The notes under the pieces: generated by a model | Database searches by the model: none | Told to the model about the DNA's origin: nothing | The model's input: the letters and a program-made list of their open reading frames with translations, nothing else | DNA from: Candidatus Agathobaculum pullistercoris | Lineage (GTDB): Bacteria; Bacillota; Clostridia; Oscillospirales; Butyricicoccaceae | Reading direction: 5' to 3' | DNA length: 41,412 nucleotides | NCBI GenBank assembly: GCA_019114345.1 | Contig: DXFS01000023.1 | Coordinates: 1 to 41,412 of the forward strand | Shown: piece by piece, positions 23,626-32,745 of the stretch | How the letters are laid out: each line of letters opens with the position of its first letter | Numbering within the stretch: the first letter of the stretch is position 1 | Made by a program: the position numbers and the translations under genes

Positions 23626-25062
23626 ATGAAATTACAGGAGCTGCTGAAAAATGTTGCGGTGCTGGAAAGCACCGCAGCAGGGAATACCGAAATCCGCGAG
23701 GTAAGATATGATTCCCGCGCCGTGCAGCCGGGTGACCTGTTCGTCGCCATCCGCGGCTATGCGACCGATGGACATAAATATATCACGAAGGCACTCGAGC
23801 AGGGCGCGGCAGCTGTCGTGTGCGAGGAAGCGCCCGAAGGCGCGCCTGCCGTAGTGGTGGAGAACTCCCGCCGCGCGCTCGCGGAGATCGCGGCCAATCG
23901 GTTCGACCACCCGGCGGACAGCATGGTCATGCTGGGCGTAACCGGCACAAACGGCAAAACCACGACCACCTATCTGGTCAAGCACATGCTGGAGGATGCG
24001 GGGCACAAGGTCGGCCTGATCGGCACCAACCAGAACCTGATCGGCGACGAGGTGGTCGAGACCGAGCGCACTACGCCCGAATCCTATGAGCTGCACGCAC
24101 TGTTTGCGCGTATGCGCGACGCAGGCTGCACCCATGTGATCATGGAGGTTTCCTCGCACTCGCTCGTGCTCGACCGTGTGCACGGTATCCGCTTTGCGGT
24201 TGGCGCGTTTACCAACCTGACGCAGGACCATCTGGACTTCCACAAGACCATGGAAGAATACCGCAAGGCCAAGGCGATCCTGTTTACCATCAGCGACAAG
24301 GGCGTCATCAACCTGGATGATCCGGCGGCAAAGGCCATGCTCGCGGACGCGCAGTGCCCATGCATGACCTTCTCGTGCGAAAAGGACGCGGCCGACCTGA
24401 CGGCAAAAAACATCAAACTGCATGCGGACGGCGTGGAGTTTGTCGCCACCACCAAGGGCGAACTCGCGCGCGTCAAGCTGCCGATCCCGGGACATTTTTC
24501 TGTCGAAAATGCGCTGACTGCACTGGGTATCGTGCTGCAGCTCGGCCTGCCGCTCGCTGATGCGGCGAAATCGCTTGCCACGGCGACCGGCGTCAAGGGC
24601 CGCGTCGAGGTCGTGCCGACCGACACGGATTACACCGTGCTCATCGACTACGCGCACTCGCCGGACGGCGTGGAGAACGTGCTGCGCGCGGTGCGCGGCT
24701 TTGCCAAGGGCAGGGTGGTCGCACTGTTTGGTTGCGGCGGCGACCGCGACCGCACCAAGCGTCCCAAGATGGGTAAGATCGCAGCGGAGCTTGCAGATTT
24801 CTGTATCGTCACGAGCGATAACCCGCGCACCGAGGATCCGCAGGCGATCATCGACGACATCCTCGAGGGCATGAAGGATTCCAAAACGCCCATGCAGGTG
24901 ATCGTCGACCGGCCGGAGGCGATCCACTGGGCGCTCGCGCATGCCAAAAAGGACGATATCATCGTGCTGATGGGCAAGGGGCATGAGACCTATCAGGAGG
25001 TCAACCATGTCAAGCACCACATGGATGAACGTGAGATCGTTGCGGACTATTTTGCCCGCTGA
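23626..25062 (+). CDS. murE: UDP-N-acetylmuramoyl-L-alanyl-D-glutamate--meso-diaminopimelate ligase
   Basis: Cytosolic Mur ligase adding the third residue of the stem peptide. The 478-residue protein has the three Mur domains: the N-terminal UDP-binding domain with YDSRAVQPGDLFVAIRG (28-44), the ATP loop GVTGTNGKTTT at 104-114, and the C-terminal domain. DNPR at 398-401 is the signature of enzymes specific for meso-diaminopimelate rather than lysine. A KGHET-like segment (MGKGHETYQ) is near the end. GGGAGGAAAAGC precedes the ATG. Confidence 0.97.
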   Translation: MKLQELLKNVAVLESTAAGNTEIREVRYDSRAVQPGDLFVAIRGYATDGHKYITKALEQGAAAVVCEEAPEGAPAVVVENSRRALAEIAANRFDHPADSMVMLGVTGTNGKTTTTYLVKHMLEDAGHKVGLIGTNQNLIGDEVVETERTTPESYELHALFARMRDAGCTHVIMEVSSHSLVLDRVHGIRFAVGAFTNLTQDHLDFHKTMEEYRKAKAILFTISDKGVINLDDPAAKAMLADAQCPCMTFSCEKDAADLTAKNIKLHADGVEFVATTKGELARVKLPIPGHFSVENALTALGIVLQLGLPLADAAKSLATATGVKGRVEVVPTDTDYTVLIDYAHSPDGVENVLRAVRGFAKGRVVALFGCGGDRDRTKRPKMGKIAAELADFCIVTSDNPRTEDPQAIIDDILEGMKDSKTPMQVIVDRPEAIHWALAHAKKDDIIVLMGKGHETYQEVNHVKHHMDEREIVADYFAR

Positions 25063-25152
25063 AGGTGTCCGGCAAGACCGGGCGTTTTGATGGGAACCGC
25101 GCTGCGGTTTCCGGTTTGGAAGGAACGAAAAAATGATGACGGGGGAAACGAC

Positions 25153-26535
25153 ATGGAACGCTTTACGCTCGCACAGGCTGCGGCATGGACAAAGGGAGAA
25201 GCAAGAGGGACGGCTGAGCTGACGGCAGTTTCGACCGACTCGAGGCAGATCCCGACTGAGGCGCTGTTCCTGCCGATCAGGGGCGAGCGGTTTGACGCGC
25301 ATGATTTTATCGCAAAGGCGATCGAAAACGGAGCGGCTGCGGTCGTTTCCCACCGCCAGAATGAGGAATACCCGGTGCCGACGCTTTATGTGGAAAACAC
25401 GTCGCAGGCGCTGCTCGACCTTGCGGGCGGCTACCGGGAAATGTGCGGCGGCAAGGTGGTCGGCGTGACCGGATCGGTCGGCAAGACCACGACAAAGGAA
25501 TTGCTGTATGCGGTCTTAAAGCAGAAGTTTAACGCACAGAAGACCGAGGGAAACCTGAACAATGAAGTCGGCCTGCCGCTGACCCTGCTGCGTATGATGC
25601 GGGACACCAAGGTCATGGTGGCGGAGATGGGTATGAACCATTTCGGGGAGATATCCCGCATGACTGCGGCGGCGCGGCCGGATATCGCGGTCATCACCAA
25701 CATCGGCACCTCGCACATTGAGTTTCTCGGCTCACGCGAGGGTATCTGTAAGGCCAAACTCGAGATCCTCGAAGGACTGCAGAAGGACGGATATGCCGTC
25801 CTGTGCGGCGATGAGCCGCTTTTGTGGGATAAACGCGCGCAGCTCGGTTGCCGCGTGGTCACCTACGGCATGGAAAACCGCGAATGCGACCTGACGGCAT
25901 GCCTGCATGACGACGGTACATTTGATATCATCAATAACAGCCTTCCGGCGGCATCCCTGCCGGCGGGCGGGAGATTTACGGCAAAGCTCAGTATACCGGG
26001 CGCGCACAATGTGCTCAATGCACTGGCTGCAGCGGCGGTCGGCCTGCTGCTCGGCGAAACACCCGAACAGATCACAGCCGGCCTTCAGTCCTATGAGGCG
26101 AGCGGCCTGCGGCAGAATATCTACGAGCAGGACGGCTACCAGATTTATGCGGACTGCTACAACGCCAGCCCGGATGCGATGGAGGCTACTTTGGCTGTGC
26201 TCGGCACAATGGCGCCGGAAGGACGCCGCTTCGCGGTGCTCGGCTCGATGCTCGAACTGGGCGGTTACGCGGAAGAAGGACACCGCAGGGCGGGACGCGC
26301 CGCCGCACGCTATGCAGATGCGCTCTATGCTTACGGGCCGGACGCGGACGCGATGGTCGCGGGAGCAAAGGAAAAAGGGATGGATAGGGCTTATGCGTTT
26401 GCCGATCAGGCTGCATTGGTTGCAGCGCTGCGGCAGGATGCGAAAAAAGGCGATGCGCTGCTGTTCAAGGGAAGCCGCGGTATGCGGATGGAGCAGGCAC
26501 TCAAGCTGTTCTTAGGGGAGGATGTAGAAGAATGA
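25153..26535 (+). CDS. murF: UDP-N-acetylmuramoyl-tripeptide--D-alanyl-D-alanine ligase
   Basis: Adds D-Ala-D-Ala to the UDP-MurNAc tripeptide, the last cytosolic step of precursor assembly. The 460-residue protein has STDSRQIPTEALFLPIRGE near 27-45, the ATP loop GVTGSVGKTTTKE at 104-116 and VMVAEMGMNHFGEI downstream. The C-terminal domain includes YADCYNASPDAMEA, the usual MurF marker (D-x-YNANP-like). The ATG at 25153 is preceded by GGGGGAAACGAC; an upstream ATG in frame has no such site. Overlaps mraY by four bases. Confidence 0.96.
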   Translation: MERFTLAQAAAWTKGEARGTAELTAVSTDSRQIPTEALFLPIRGERFDAHDFIAKAIENGAAAVVSHRQNEEYPVPTLYVENTSQALLDLAGGYREMCGGKVVGVTGSVGKTTTKELLYAVLKQKFNAQKTEGNLNNEVGLPLTLLRMMRDTKVMVAEMGMNHFGEISRMTAAARPDIAVITNIGTSHIEFLGSREGICKAKLEILEGLQKDGYAVLCGDEPLLWDKRAQLGCRVVTYGMENRECDLTACLHDDGTFDIINNSLPAASLPAGGRFTAKLSIPGAHNVLNALAAAAVGLLLGETPEQITAGLQSYEASGLRQNIYEQDGYQIYADCYNASPDAMEATLAVLGTMAPEGRRFAVLGSMLELGGYAEEGHRRAGRAAARYADALYAYGPDADAMVAGAKEKGMDRAYAFADQAALVAALRQDAKKGDALLFKGSRGMRMEQALKLFLGEDVEE

Positions 26536-27530
26536 CGCCAATCAATATCAGGACTGCGCTGATCGTGTGCGCAGTCGCATTTGTGGTTACGGCGGCAATC
26601 GGACCGTCGGTCATCCGTTATTTGCGCAAAATGAAATTCGGCCAGAAGATACTGGAGATCGGGCCGAAGTGGCACATGAACAAACAGAACATCCCCACCA
26701 TGGGCGGATTTATGTTCATCATCGGCATTGCCGCCGCCGTGCTGGCGGGCAATCTGCTGCTGGGCGGGCTGGAGATCGCATCGGTTGCGGTGCTTGGGCT
26801 TGCCGCAGCATACGGCGCAGTCGGCCTGGTGGACGACTATGCCAAAATAAAGAAAAAAGAAAACGCGGGTCTCAGCCCCAAGCAGAAGCTGGTGCTGCAG
26901 ATCCTGGTGGCGGCGGTGTTCATCCTGGTGCTGTTCCTCCAGTCGGACGGACTGCCCGTGCTTTGGATCCCGTTTACGGATATTGCGCTTCCGCTGCCCT
27001 GGCCGCTGTACATCATCTTTGCCGCATTCGTTATCGTTGGCGCGGATAACGCGGTCAACCTGACCGATGGGATTGATGGGCTGGCCGCGGGCGTGACCCT
27101 GCCGGTCGCGATCTTCTTTGTGTTCGTCGGTATCGTGCGGCAGGATGCGGGTGTCATGATTTTTGCAGCGGCCCTTGCAGGCGGCCTGGCAGCTTTTTTG
27201 ATTTACAATTTCAATCCTGCCAAGGTGTTCATGGGCGATACCGGCTCGCTGTTTCTCGGCGGTGCGGTTGCAGGCCTCGCGTTTGCGTGCGAAATGCCGC
27301 TCATCCTGCTTCTGGTCGGCCTGATTTATATTATCGAAACCCTTTCGGTCATTCTGCAGGTGACTTATTTTAAGGTTTCAGGCGGAAAGCGCCTGTTTAA
27401 AATGGCGCCGATCCACCACCATTTTGAGATGTGCGGCTGGGGAGAGAAAAAGATCGTCCTGATATTTTCCGGTATAACCATCCTGCTGTGCCTTGTGGCC
27501 TATTTTGCGGCACTGCCCCCGGCACTGTAA
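26532..27530 (+). CDS. mraY: Phospho-N-acetylmuramoyl-pentapeptide-transferase (MraY)
   Basis: Polytopic membrane enzyme that transfers phospho-MurNAc-pentapeptide to undecaprenyl phosphate, forming lipid I. In 332 residues the catalytic set is present: Asp101-Asp102 in GLVDDYAKIKKKE, NLTDGIDGL at 176-184 and Asp235 in FMGDTGS. PIHHHFEMCGW lies near the C-terminus and about ten TM helices are seen. The start overlaps murF. In most clusters murD follows, but here ftsW comes next. Confidence 0.97.
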   Translation: MTPINIRTALIVCAVAFVVTAAIGPSVIRYLRKMKFGQKILEIGPKWHMNKQNIPTMGGFMFIIGIAAAVLAGNLLLGGLEIASVAVLGLAAAYGAVGLVDDYAKIKKKENAGLSPKQKLVLQILVAAVFILVLFLQSDGLPVLWIPFTDIALPLPWPLYIIFAAFVIVGADNAVNLTDGIDGLAAGVTLPVAIFFVFVGIVRQDAGVMIFAAALAGGLAAFLIYNFNPAKVFMGDTGSLFLGGAVAGLAFACEMPLILLLVGLIYIIETLSVILQVTYFKVSGGKRLFKMAPIHHHFEMCGWGEKKIVLIFSGITILLCLVAYFAALPPAL

Positions 27531-27559
27531 TGTTTGAATTCCACTTGGAGGTGACCTGA

Positions 27560-28816
27560 GTGACTCCCACCAACCGACAGACGCGTCCCACGCGTCGTCC
27601 GGTGCCTGCGCGCCGCCCGGCAGCACAGCCGGTTCCGCGTGCGTCGGATATGGTCATACCACGGCAACAGATCCCACGCCCGGCAGCGAATTCCCGTGTA
27701 CAACAGCATACCCGGGTGCGGGCGCATGCCTGGGATATTGGTGTGTTTTTCTCTGTTATGCTGTTGCTCATTATCGGTCTGATCGCGCTTTTTTCCGCAA
27801 GTTATACCAATGCGCTGTTTTATCAGGGCAACGCGGCCCACTTCATCATCAGGCAGGGCGCATTTGCTGCAGCAGGCGTGGTTGCAATGGTTATCGTTTC
27901 CAAAATCAACTACCATCTTTATGCGCGGTTCAGCACCATGATCATGGTAGTTTCCATTATCCTGCTGATCCTGGTCGCGATCCCGGGTATCGGCACGGTG
28001 CAGAACAATGCGCGGCGCTGGCTGTTCGGCTTTCAGCCGTCCGAGCTGGCGAAAATCACGATCATCATTTGCTTTTCTTACTGGATTGCAAAGGATACCA
28101 AGAGCGTGCGCTCGTTCAAGGGACTGATCCGGCCATACGGCTTCCTGCTTGTGGCATACTGCGTGCTGCTGTATCTGGAGCCGCATACCTCGGCCATGCT
28201 GATCATCTGCGGCACCGGTGTGCTCATCCTGGTTGCGGGCGGCATGCGCCTGTGGTACTTTGCCCCGATCGGCATTGCGGGCGCTGCGGCGGTTACGGTA
28301 TTTTATTTTTCCTTTTCTCATGTGCGGGAACGTTTTGCCGTCTGGCTTGACCCGTTTTCCAATCTGACGGACGAAGGCTGGCAGGGCGCGATGGGGCAGA
28401 TCGCCATCGGCTCGGGCGGGCTGCTCGGGAAAGGGCTGGGCAACAGCGTACAGAAGCAGCTGTATCTGCCCGAGCCGCAGAACGACTTTATTTTCGCCAT
28501 CTGGTGCGAAGAGATGGGGCTGATCGGGGCTCTGCTGGTCATCCTGCTGTTCGCCTATCTGATTTTCCGCGGCTTCCGCGTGGCGCGGGCAGCGCCGGAT
28601 AAGTTCGGCTTCCTGCTGGCCGCCGGTATCACGATCAAGCTCGCCATCCAGACGCTGATGAATCTGTTTGTTGTAACCGGTATTATCCCGGTCACGGGTG
28701 CTGCGCTGCCGTTTTTCAGCTACGGCGGCACCGCACTGCTGCTGCAGCTGGGCGAAATGGGGATCCTGCTGAATGTATCGCGGTATATGCGCGCGCAGGC
28801 GCGGCAGGAGGAATAG
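27560..28816 (+). CDS. ftsW: FtsW/SpoVE-type SEDS peptidoglycan glycosyltransferase
   Basis: Lipid II polymerase of the septal machinery. The 418-residue protein starts (GTG, with GGAGG upstream) with a roughly 55-residue Pro/Arg-rich cytoplasmic tail, followed by about ten TM helices. Family motifs are FGFQPSELAKI near 157-167, PEPQNDFIFAIWCEEMG with the putative catalytic Asp, and LPFFSYGGTALLLQ near the end. Position between mraY and murG, beside a class B PBP, assigns it to division (FtsW) or cortex synthesis (SpoVE) rather than elongation. It differs from the RodA-like copy at 1401-2531 in the N-terminal tail. Confidence 0.92.
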   Translation: MTPTNRQTRPTRRPVPARRPAAQPVPRASDMVIPRQQIPRPAANSRVQQHTRVRAHAWDIGVFFSVMLLLIIGLIALFSASYTNALFYQGNAAHFIIRQGAFAAAGVVAMVIVSKINYHLYARFSTMIMVVSIILLILVAIPGIGTVQNNARRWLFGFQPSELAKITIIICFSYWIAKDTKSVRSFKGLIRPYGFLLVAYCVLLYLEPHTSAMLIICGTGVLILVAGGMRLWYFAPIGIAGAAAVTVFYFSFSHVRERFAVWLDPFSNLTDEGWQGAMGQIAIGSGGLLGKGLGNSVQKQLYLPEPQNDFIFAIWCEEMGLIGALLVILLFAYLIFRGFRVARAAPDKFGFLLAAGITIKLAIQTLMNLFVVTGIIPVTGAALPFFSYGGTALLLQLGEMGILLNVSRYMRAQARQEE

Positions 28817-28957
28817 AACGGCTGCACCGGCACAAGAGATGGTTTCCCGGGGAATGCATTCCCCGGTTTCACTGTGCGGGCCGGGAGTACTTTCCGGAAA
28901 CGCATCGGTGTGCATTTGGATTGTATACGCGCGTTGCGCAAGAAGGGGGATACATCA

Positions 28958-30094
28958 TTGAGGCTGTACATCACCGGCGGCGGCACGGGCGGGCACGTCA
29001 CGCCCGGGCTGGCCATCGCACGGTATTTTGAGACAAAACACCCGGACACGGTTGTCCGGTTTGCGGGCTCAGCGCGCGGCATCGAGAACAAGCTCGTCCC
29101 GCGCGAGGGCTATCCGCTCGATACGATCGAGATCATCGGCCTGTCGCGTTCGATGAGCCCCAAAGGGCTGGCGCACAATGTTAAGGCGGCGCGTCTCGCA
29201 GTCTCCGCTGTGAGTAAGGCGAAAAAGCTGCTGCGGCAGGCACGTCCGGACTGCGTGATCGGCTGCGGTGGCTATGCGTCATTTGCGGTTGTGCGCGCGG
29301 CGCAGCAGATGGGGATCCCCACCGTGCTGCTCGAGGTCAACGCACTGCCCGGCAAGGTGACCAAAATGCTTGCCAAAAAGGCGGATCGTGTACTGGTCTG
29401 CTTCGAGCAGGCCAAGGACATTCTGGGCGGCGGGGACAAGATCGTGCTGACCGGTGCGCCCGTGCGCGGCGAGATCCTCGCGGCGGACCGCGCAAAAGCG
29501 CGCGCCAAATTCGGCCTTGGGGAGGGCGATCAGCTGGTCGTTTCGTTCTGGGGCTCGATGGGCGCAAAATATATGAATGAGCACATGGCGGGCGCGCTTG
29601 CGCTCGAGTGCCAGAACGGCGTGCCATATTATCATATCCATGCGACCGGTGCGGCGGCGCGTGAGTGGCTGCCAAAAATGGCAGCCGAGCAGGGAGCAGA
29701 CTTTGCTGCGCATCCCAACATTCAGGTGACGGAATATATCTATGATATGGCAGACCGCATGGCAGCGGCCGATCTGGTTGTATGCCGCGCAGGCGCAGCC
29801 ACGCTCGGCGAGCTATGCATGCTCGGCCGGCCGGCGCTGCTTGTGCCATCTCCGTTTGTGGCGGAGAACCACCAGGAGAAAAATGCGCGCGCGCTGGAAA
29901 CGGCCGGTGGCTGCCGGGTGCTGCTCGAAAAGGATGCGTCGCCCGGGCGGCTGTATGATGAGATGCAGGACCTGCTCTCCGACCGGGAACGGCTGCGCCG
30001 GATGGGGCAGGATGCGACAAAGCTTGCTGCGCATGATGCAAGCGAAAAAATTTATCAGGAAATTATTTGGGCAATTGAAAACCATAACAAATGA
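28958..30094 (+). CDS. murG: UDP-N-acetylglucosamine--lipid I GlcNAc transferase (MurG)
   Basis: Peripheral membrane glycosyltransferase (GT28) making lipid II. Starting at the TTG at 28958 gives 378 residues opening LYITGGGTGGHVTPGLAIA, the glycine loop that binds lipid I phosphate. The second G-loop is VVSFWGSMGAKYMN, and the UDP-GlcNAc pocket has ADLVVCRAGAATLGELCMLG followed by NHQEKNA. The TTG is preferred because AGAAGGGGGA lies seven bases upstream and the domain starts there; upstream ATG/GTG codons would add unrelated residues. Overlaps or nearly abuts ftsQ. Confidence 0.95.
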   Translation: MRLYITGGGTGGHVTPGLAIARYFETKHPDTVVRFAGSARGIENKLVPREGYPLDTIEIIGLSRSMSPKGLAHNVKAARLAVSAVSKAKKLLRQARPDCVIGCGGYASFAVVRAAQQMGIPTVLLEVNALPGKVTKMLAKKADRVLVCFEQAKDILGGGDKIVLTGAPVRGEILAADRAKARAKFGLGEGDQLVVSFWGSMGAKYMNEHMAGALALECQNGVPYYHIHATGAAAREWLPKMAAEQGADFAAHPNIQVTEYIYDMADRMAAADLVVCRAGAATLGELCMLGRPALLVPSPFVAENHQEKNARALETAGGCRVLLEKDASPGRLYDEMQDLLSDRERLRRMGQDATKLAAHDASEKIYQEIIWAIENHNK

Positions 30095-30111
30095 CGCAAA
30101 GGGGCGTTTGC

Positions 30112-31119
30112 ATGAGACGCAGAAGGCGACAACAGAAAACGCCCGAGCAGCAGCGAAGGCGCGCAAACCGGCGGCAGCGGTTTTTCCATGCGGTCGGGCG
30201 CATCCTTTTCATCGGCATCCTGGTCGCAGCGGCGATCCTGGCGCTGACCATCTTCTTCAAGGTGAACACGATCTCGGTAGAAGGGGCCATGCGGTACAGC
30301 GCGGAGGAAATCGTTACGAACATGGACGTCCGGGAAGGCGACAACCTCTATCTTTGGAACAAGGTTAAGGTATCGAATGCACTGATGGAGCGGCTGCCTT
30401 ATCTGGAAAGTGTACAGATCCGGCGGCATCTGCCGGATACACTCGTGGTTACGGTCACGGAATGCGAAGCGGCAGTGGCGGTTTCATCGGGCACTGGATA
30501 CGTTTATTTAAGCCGGTACGGCAAGGTGCTTGAACAAAATGCGTCGGACGGCGGCCTTCCTGTGGTTACAGGTGTAACGTTGCCGGATATACAGCCTGGA
30601 CAGGCAGTTGCGCAGGGTGAGGATGCTTACTGCGACGCGCTGCTGGAAGTGCTGCAGACATTGGATGCCGGCGGTATGCTGGATGGGCTGAGGTTCATCA
30701 ACCTGCAGGACCTGACGGACGTGCGCATCGGTTATGAGGGGCGCTTTGATATCCAGGTTGGCAGTATGGACGAGCTGTCCTACCGACTGCGCTTCGCCAA
30801 AACCGTGATTGATGAACGTCTTTCGCCTTCGGATGTCGGAAGGCTATATTGGGATACGCAGGACCGGCTGCACTTTGTGCCGGACACGGAAGAGAATGTA
30901 GCGGCTTCGGCAACCGGAGTGCCGACTGAATCGGAACAGCCCGTGAATCTGGAGGACAGCACCGGGCAGTCCGGTGCGGATGGCAGTGCGGATACCGGAT
31001 CTTCGGGTGCGTCGGATGGGGAAATCAGCGGGGACAGTGAAACGGACGGAATAAACGCCGGGGATTCGTCTGAAACAGATAACGGAGACAGTGAAACCGG
31101 GGACGAAACTGCCGAATAG
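30112..31119 (+). CDS. ftsQ: Cell division protein FtsQ/DivIB
   Basis: Bitopic divisome protein. The 335-residue chain has an Arg-rich cytoplasmic start (MRRRRRQQKTPEQQRRRANR), one TM helix at 31-49, a POTRA domain at 50-118 (VNTISVEGAMRYSAEEIV) and the beta domain to about 255. The last ~78 residues are a low-complexity acidic Ser/Gly/Asp/Glu/Thr tail outside the membrane, which FtsQ of most species lacks. The ATG at 30112 has AAAGGGG seven bases upstream; an ATG at 30091 overlapping the murG stop is the alternative. Last gene before the ftsZ promoter region. Confidence 0.88.
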   Translation: MRRRRRQQKTPEQQRRRANRRQRFFHAVGRILFIGILVAAAILALTIFFKVNTISVEGAMRYSAEEIVTNMDVREGDNLYLWNKVKVSNALMERLPYLESVQIRRHLPDTLVVTVTECEAAVAVSSGTGYVYLSRYGKVLEQNASDGGLPVVTGVTLPDIQPGQAVAQGEDAYCDALLEVLQTLDAGGMLDGLRFINLQDLTDVRIGYEGRFDIQVGSMDELSYRLRFAKTVIDERLSPSDVGRLYWDTQDRLHFVPDTEENVAASATGVPTESEQPVNLEDSTGQSGADGSADTGSSGASDGEISGDSETDGINAGDSSETDNGDSETGDETAE

Positions 31120-31275
31120 TCGGAAAGAAGAGGGGAATACGGCGAAATAGACAAAAATTAAGGAAAAAGCACATCGGAATATGGAATGGACGGCAGGTCT
31201 GAAAAGTTGACAGCTGTTGTTCGACGGAAAGGTACAGTTAATCTCAAGTTTTTTTGAGGAATTCACTATTTTCTG

Positions 31276-31304
31276 TTGCAAAACAGAGTGATTCGAGGTA
31301 AAAT
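31276..31304 (+). promoter_or_regulatory. Promoter of ftsZ
   Basis: TTGCAA (31276-31281) and TAAAAT (31299-31304) are 17 bases apart. The same -35 is used at mraZ. The leader of about 95 bases contains a hairpin, GGGCTG-CA pairing with TG-CAGCCC, at about 31315-31350. Confidence 0.65.
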
Positions 31305-31407
31305 TAAAACAATAGGGCTGACATGCCATTTGCGTAGTGCCAGCCCATGCAAAGAACGTAAAAGATAATCTGAACGATTCTTTATCATAAAACGGAGGAT
31401 GGCAACA

Positions 31408-32565
31408 ATGGGTTTTGAGTTTGAACAGGGCTTGGATAATGTAGTAAATATCAAAGTCATCGGCGTCGGCGGCGGCGGCGGCAATGCGGTCAACCGCATG
31501 GTCGAGAGCGGTGTGCAGGGCGTTGAGTTTATTTCAATCAATACGGATATGCAGGCGCTGAATTTTTCTCAGGCCGGCACCAAGATCCAGATCGGTGAGA
31601 AGCTCACCAAGGGCCAGGGTGCGGGCGCGAACCCGGAGATCGGCCGTAAGGCTGCGGAGGAGAGCAAAGACCAGATCGCTGCGGCGCTGCAGAATACCAA
31701 TATGGTGTTCATCACCGCCGGTATGGGCGGCGGCACGGGCACGGGCGCGGCCCCGGTCGTGGCGCAGATCGCCCGCGAGATGGGTATCCTGACGGTCGGC
31801 GTTGTCACCCGTCCGTTCGCATTCGAGGGCAAGAAGCGCCTTGAGCAGGCGCTGGGCGGTATCGAGGAGCTCAACAAGAATGTTGACTCGCTTGTTATCA
31901 TCCCGAACGAACGCCTCAAGTACGTATCTGAGCAGAAGATCACCTTTAAGAACGCGTTTGAAATTGCGGACGGCGTGCTCCGTCAGGCAGTTGCCAACAT
32001 TTCCGAGCTGATTACCGTACCGGGCTTTATTAACCTGGACTTTGCAGACGTTACCTCGGTTATGAAGGACGCAGGCTTTGCACATATCGGCACCGGCCGT
32101 GCGGCTGGAAAAGATAAGGCTGCTGAGGCGGCGCGTATGGCGATTTCCAGCCCGCTGCTTGAAACCTCGATCGACATGGCGCATGGCGTTATTGTTTCGG
32201 TCATCGGTTCGGACGACATCGGCCTGGACGAGGTTGAGACTGCAGCGACCATGGTGCAGCAGGCAGCTCACCCCGATGCACATATTATCTTCGGCGCATT
32301 CATTGACGATACGATGGATGATGAGATCCGCGTTGTCGTTATTGCAACCGGGTTTGACAATATCCCGAACTCTGCCAAGATGGATATGGAAGGCGGCAAC
32401 AACAATAAGAAGAGCGAGTCTTCCCAGAGCAGCGGCCTGTTTACGGAGGCTTCTACGGCTGCAGCAGAAGAAAAGCCTGCAGCAAAAACGCAGTCGAGCG
32501 AACTTGGCTCGGACGATGCAGCGTTTGATGTGCTGATGCGAATTTTCGATAAGGATCACCGCTGA
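31408..32565 (+). CDS. ftsZ: Cell division protein FtsZ
   Basis: Tubulin-like GTPase forming the Z-ring. In 385 residues the nucleotide site is complete: [14 protein letters not shown] near 18-31, [13 protein letters not shown] at 104-116, and the catalytic T7 loop NLDFADV at 208-214. A Ser/Asn/Ala/Lys-rich linker (about 325-370) leads to the C-terminal peptide [13 protein letters not shown], which binds partners. The start is the ATG at 31408: GGAGG ends at 31398, directly against the in-frame ATG at 31399, which leaves no usable spacing there. Monocistronic by its promoter and terminator; ftsA is not adjacent. Confidence 0.97.
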   Translation: MGFEFEQGLDNVVNIKVIGVGGGGGNAVNRMVESGVQGVEFISINTDMQALNFSQAGTKIQIGEKLTKGQGAGANPEIGRKAAEESKDQIAAALQNTNMVFITAGMGGGTGTGAAPVVAQIAREMGILTVGVVTRPFAFEGKKRLEQALGGIEELNKNVDSLVIIPNERLKYVSEQKITFKNAFEIADGVLRQAVANISELITVPGFINLDFADVTSVMKDAGFAHIGTGRAAGKDKAAEAARMAISSPLLETSIDMAHGVIVSVIGSDDIGLDEVETAATMVQQAAHPDAHIIFGAFIDDTMDDEIRVVVIATGFDNIPNSAKMDMEGGNNNKKSESSQSSGLFTEASTAAAEEKPAAKTQSSELGSDDAAFDVLMRIFDKDHR

Positions 32566-32587
32566 TCCCCAAAACAATAAAGCTGAC

Positions 32588-32615
32588 AAAACAGCCCTGA
32601 AAGGGGCTGTTTTGG
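32588..32615 (+). terminator. Terminator of ftsZ
   Basis: AAAACAGCCC pairs with GGGGCTGTTTT around a short A-rich loop; the T-tract is short (TTTT). Confidence 0.7.
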
Positions 32616-32646
32616 TCTGGAATGACCTTGTAAAATTTTTGTAAAA

Positions 32647-32745
32647 GGGAGTGAGACCATCGTGAGTGCAGACCCTGGAAGTAGACAGATAGAAAACACC
32701 CGCGGTGGTGCAGCTGTCTGAACCACCGCTGAAAGGCGGTAAGAT
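32647..32745 (+). ncRNA. Candidate cis-regulatory RNA (switch) in the corA leader
   Basis: GCGGTGGT (32702-32709) pairs perfectly with ACCACCGC (32722-32729). The 12-base loop contains CTGTCT (32714-32719), complementary to AGACAG upstream (32683-32688), which would make a pseudoknot. In the alternative fold ACCGC (32725-32729) pairs with GCGGT (32736-32740), covering the corA Shine-Dalgarno GGCGG (32735-32739). The two folds exclude each other, as in a translational riboswitch. A 19-codon open frame with AGGGAG upstream (GTG 32662 to TGA 32719) also crosses it and could act as a leader peptide. I do not recognise it as a known riboswitch class. Confidence 0.55.

Noticed and set aside
31208-31238. 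TTGACA upstream of ftsZ as a second promoter.
   Set aside because: The nearest -10-like hexamer (TACAGT) is 20 bases away; spacing is poor compared with the TTGCAA-N17-TAAAAT promoter at 31276.
31399-31407. First ATG of the ftsZ frame as the start.
   Set aside because: It directly abuts GGAGG with zero spacing; the ATG at 31408 has the expected nine-base spacing and the family-typical N-terminus.
32647-32745. M-box (Mg) or yybP-ykoY (Mn) riboswitch upstream of corA.
   Set aside because: The conserved primary-sequence blocks of those classes as I remember them are not present; the element is reported as unclassified.
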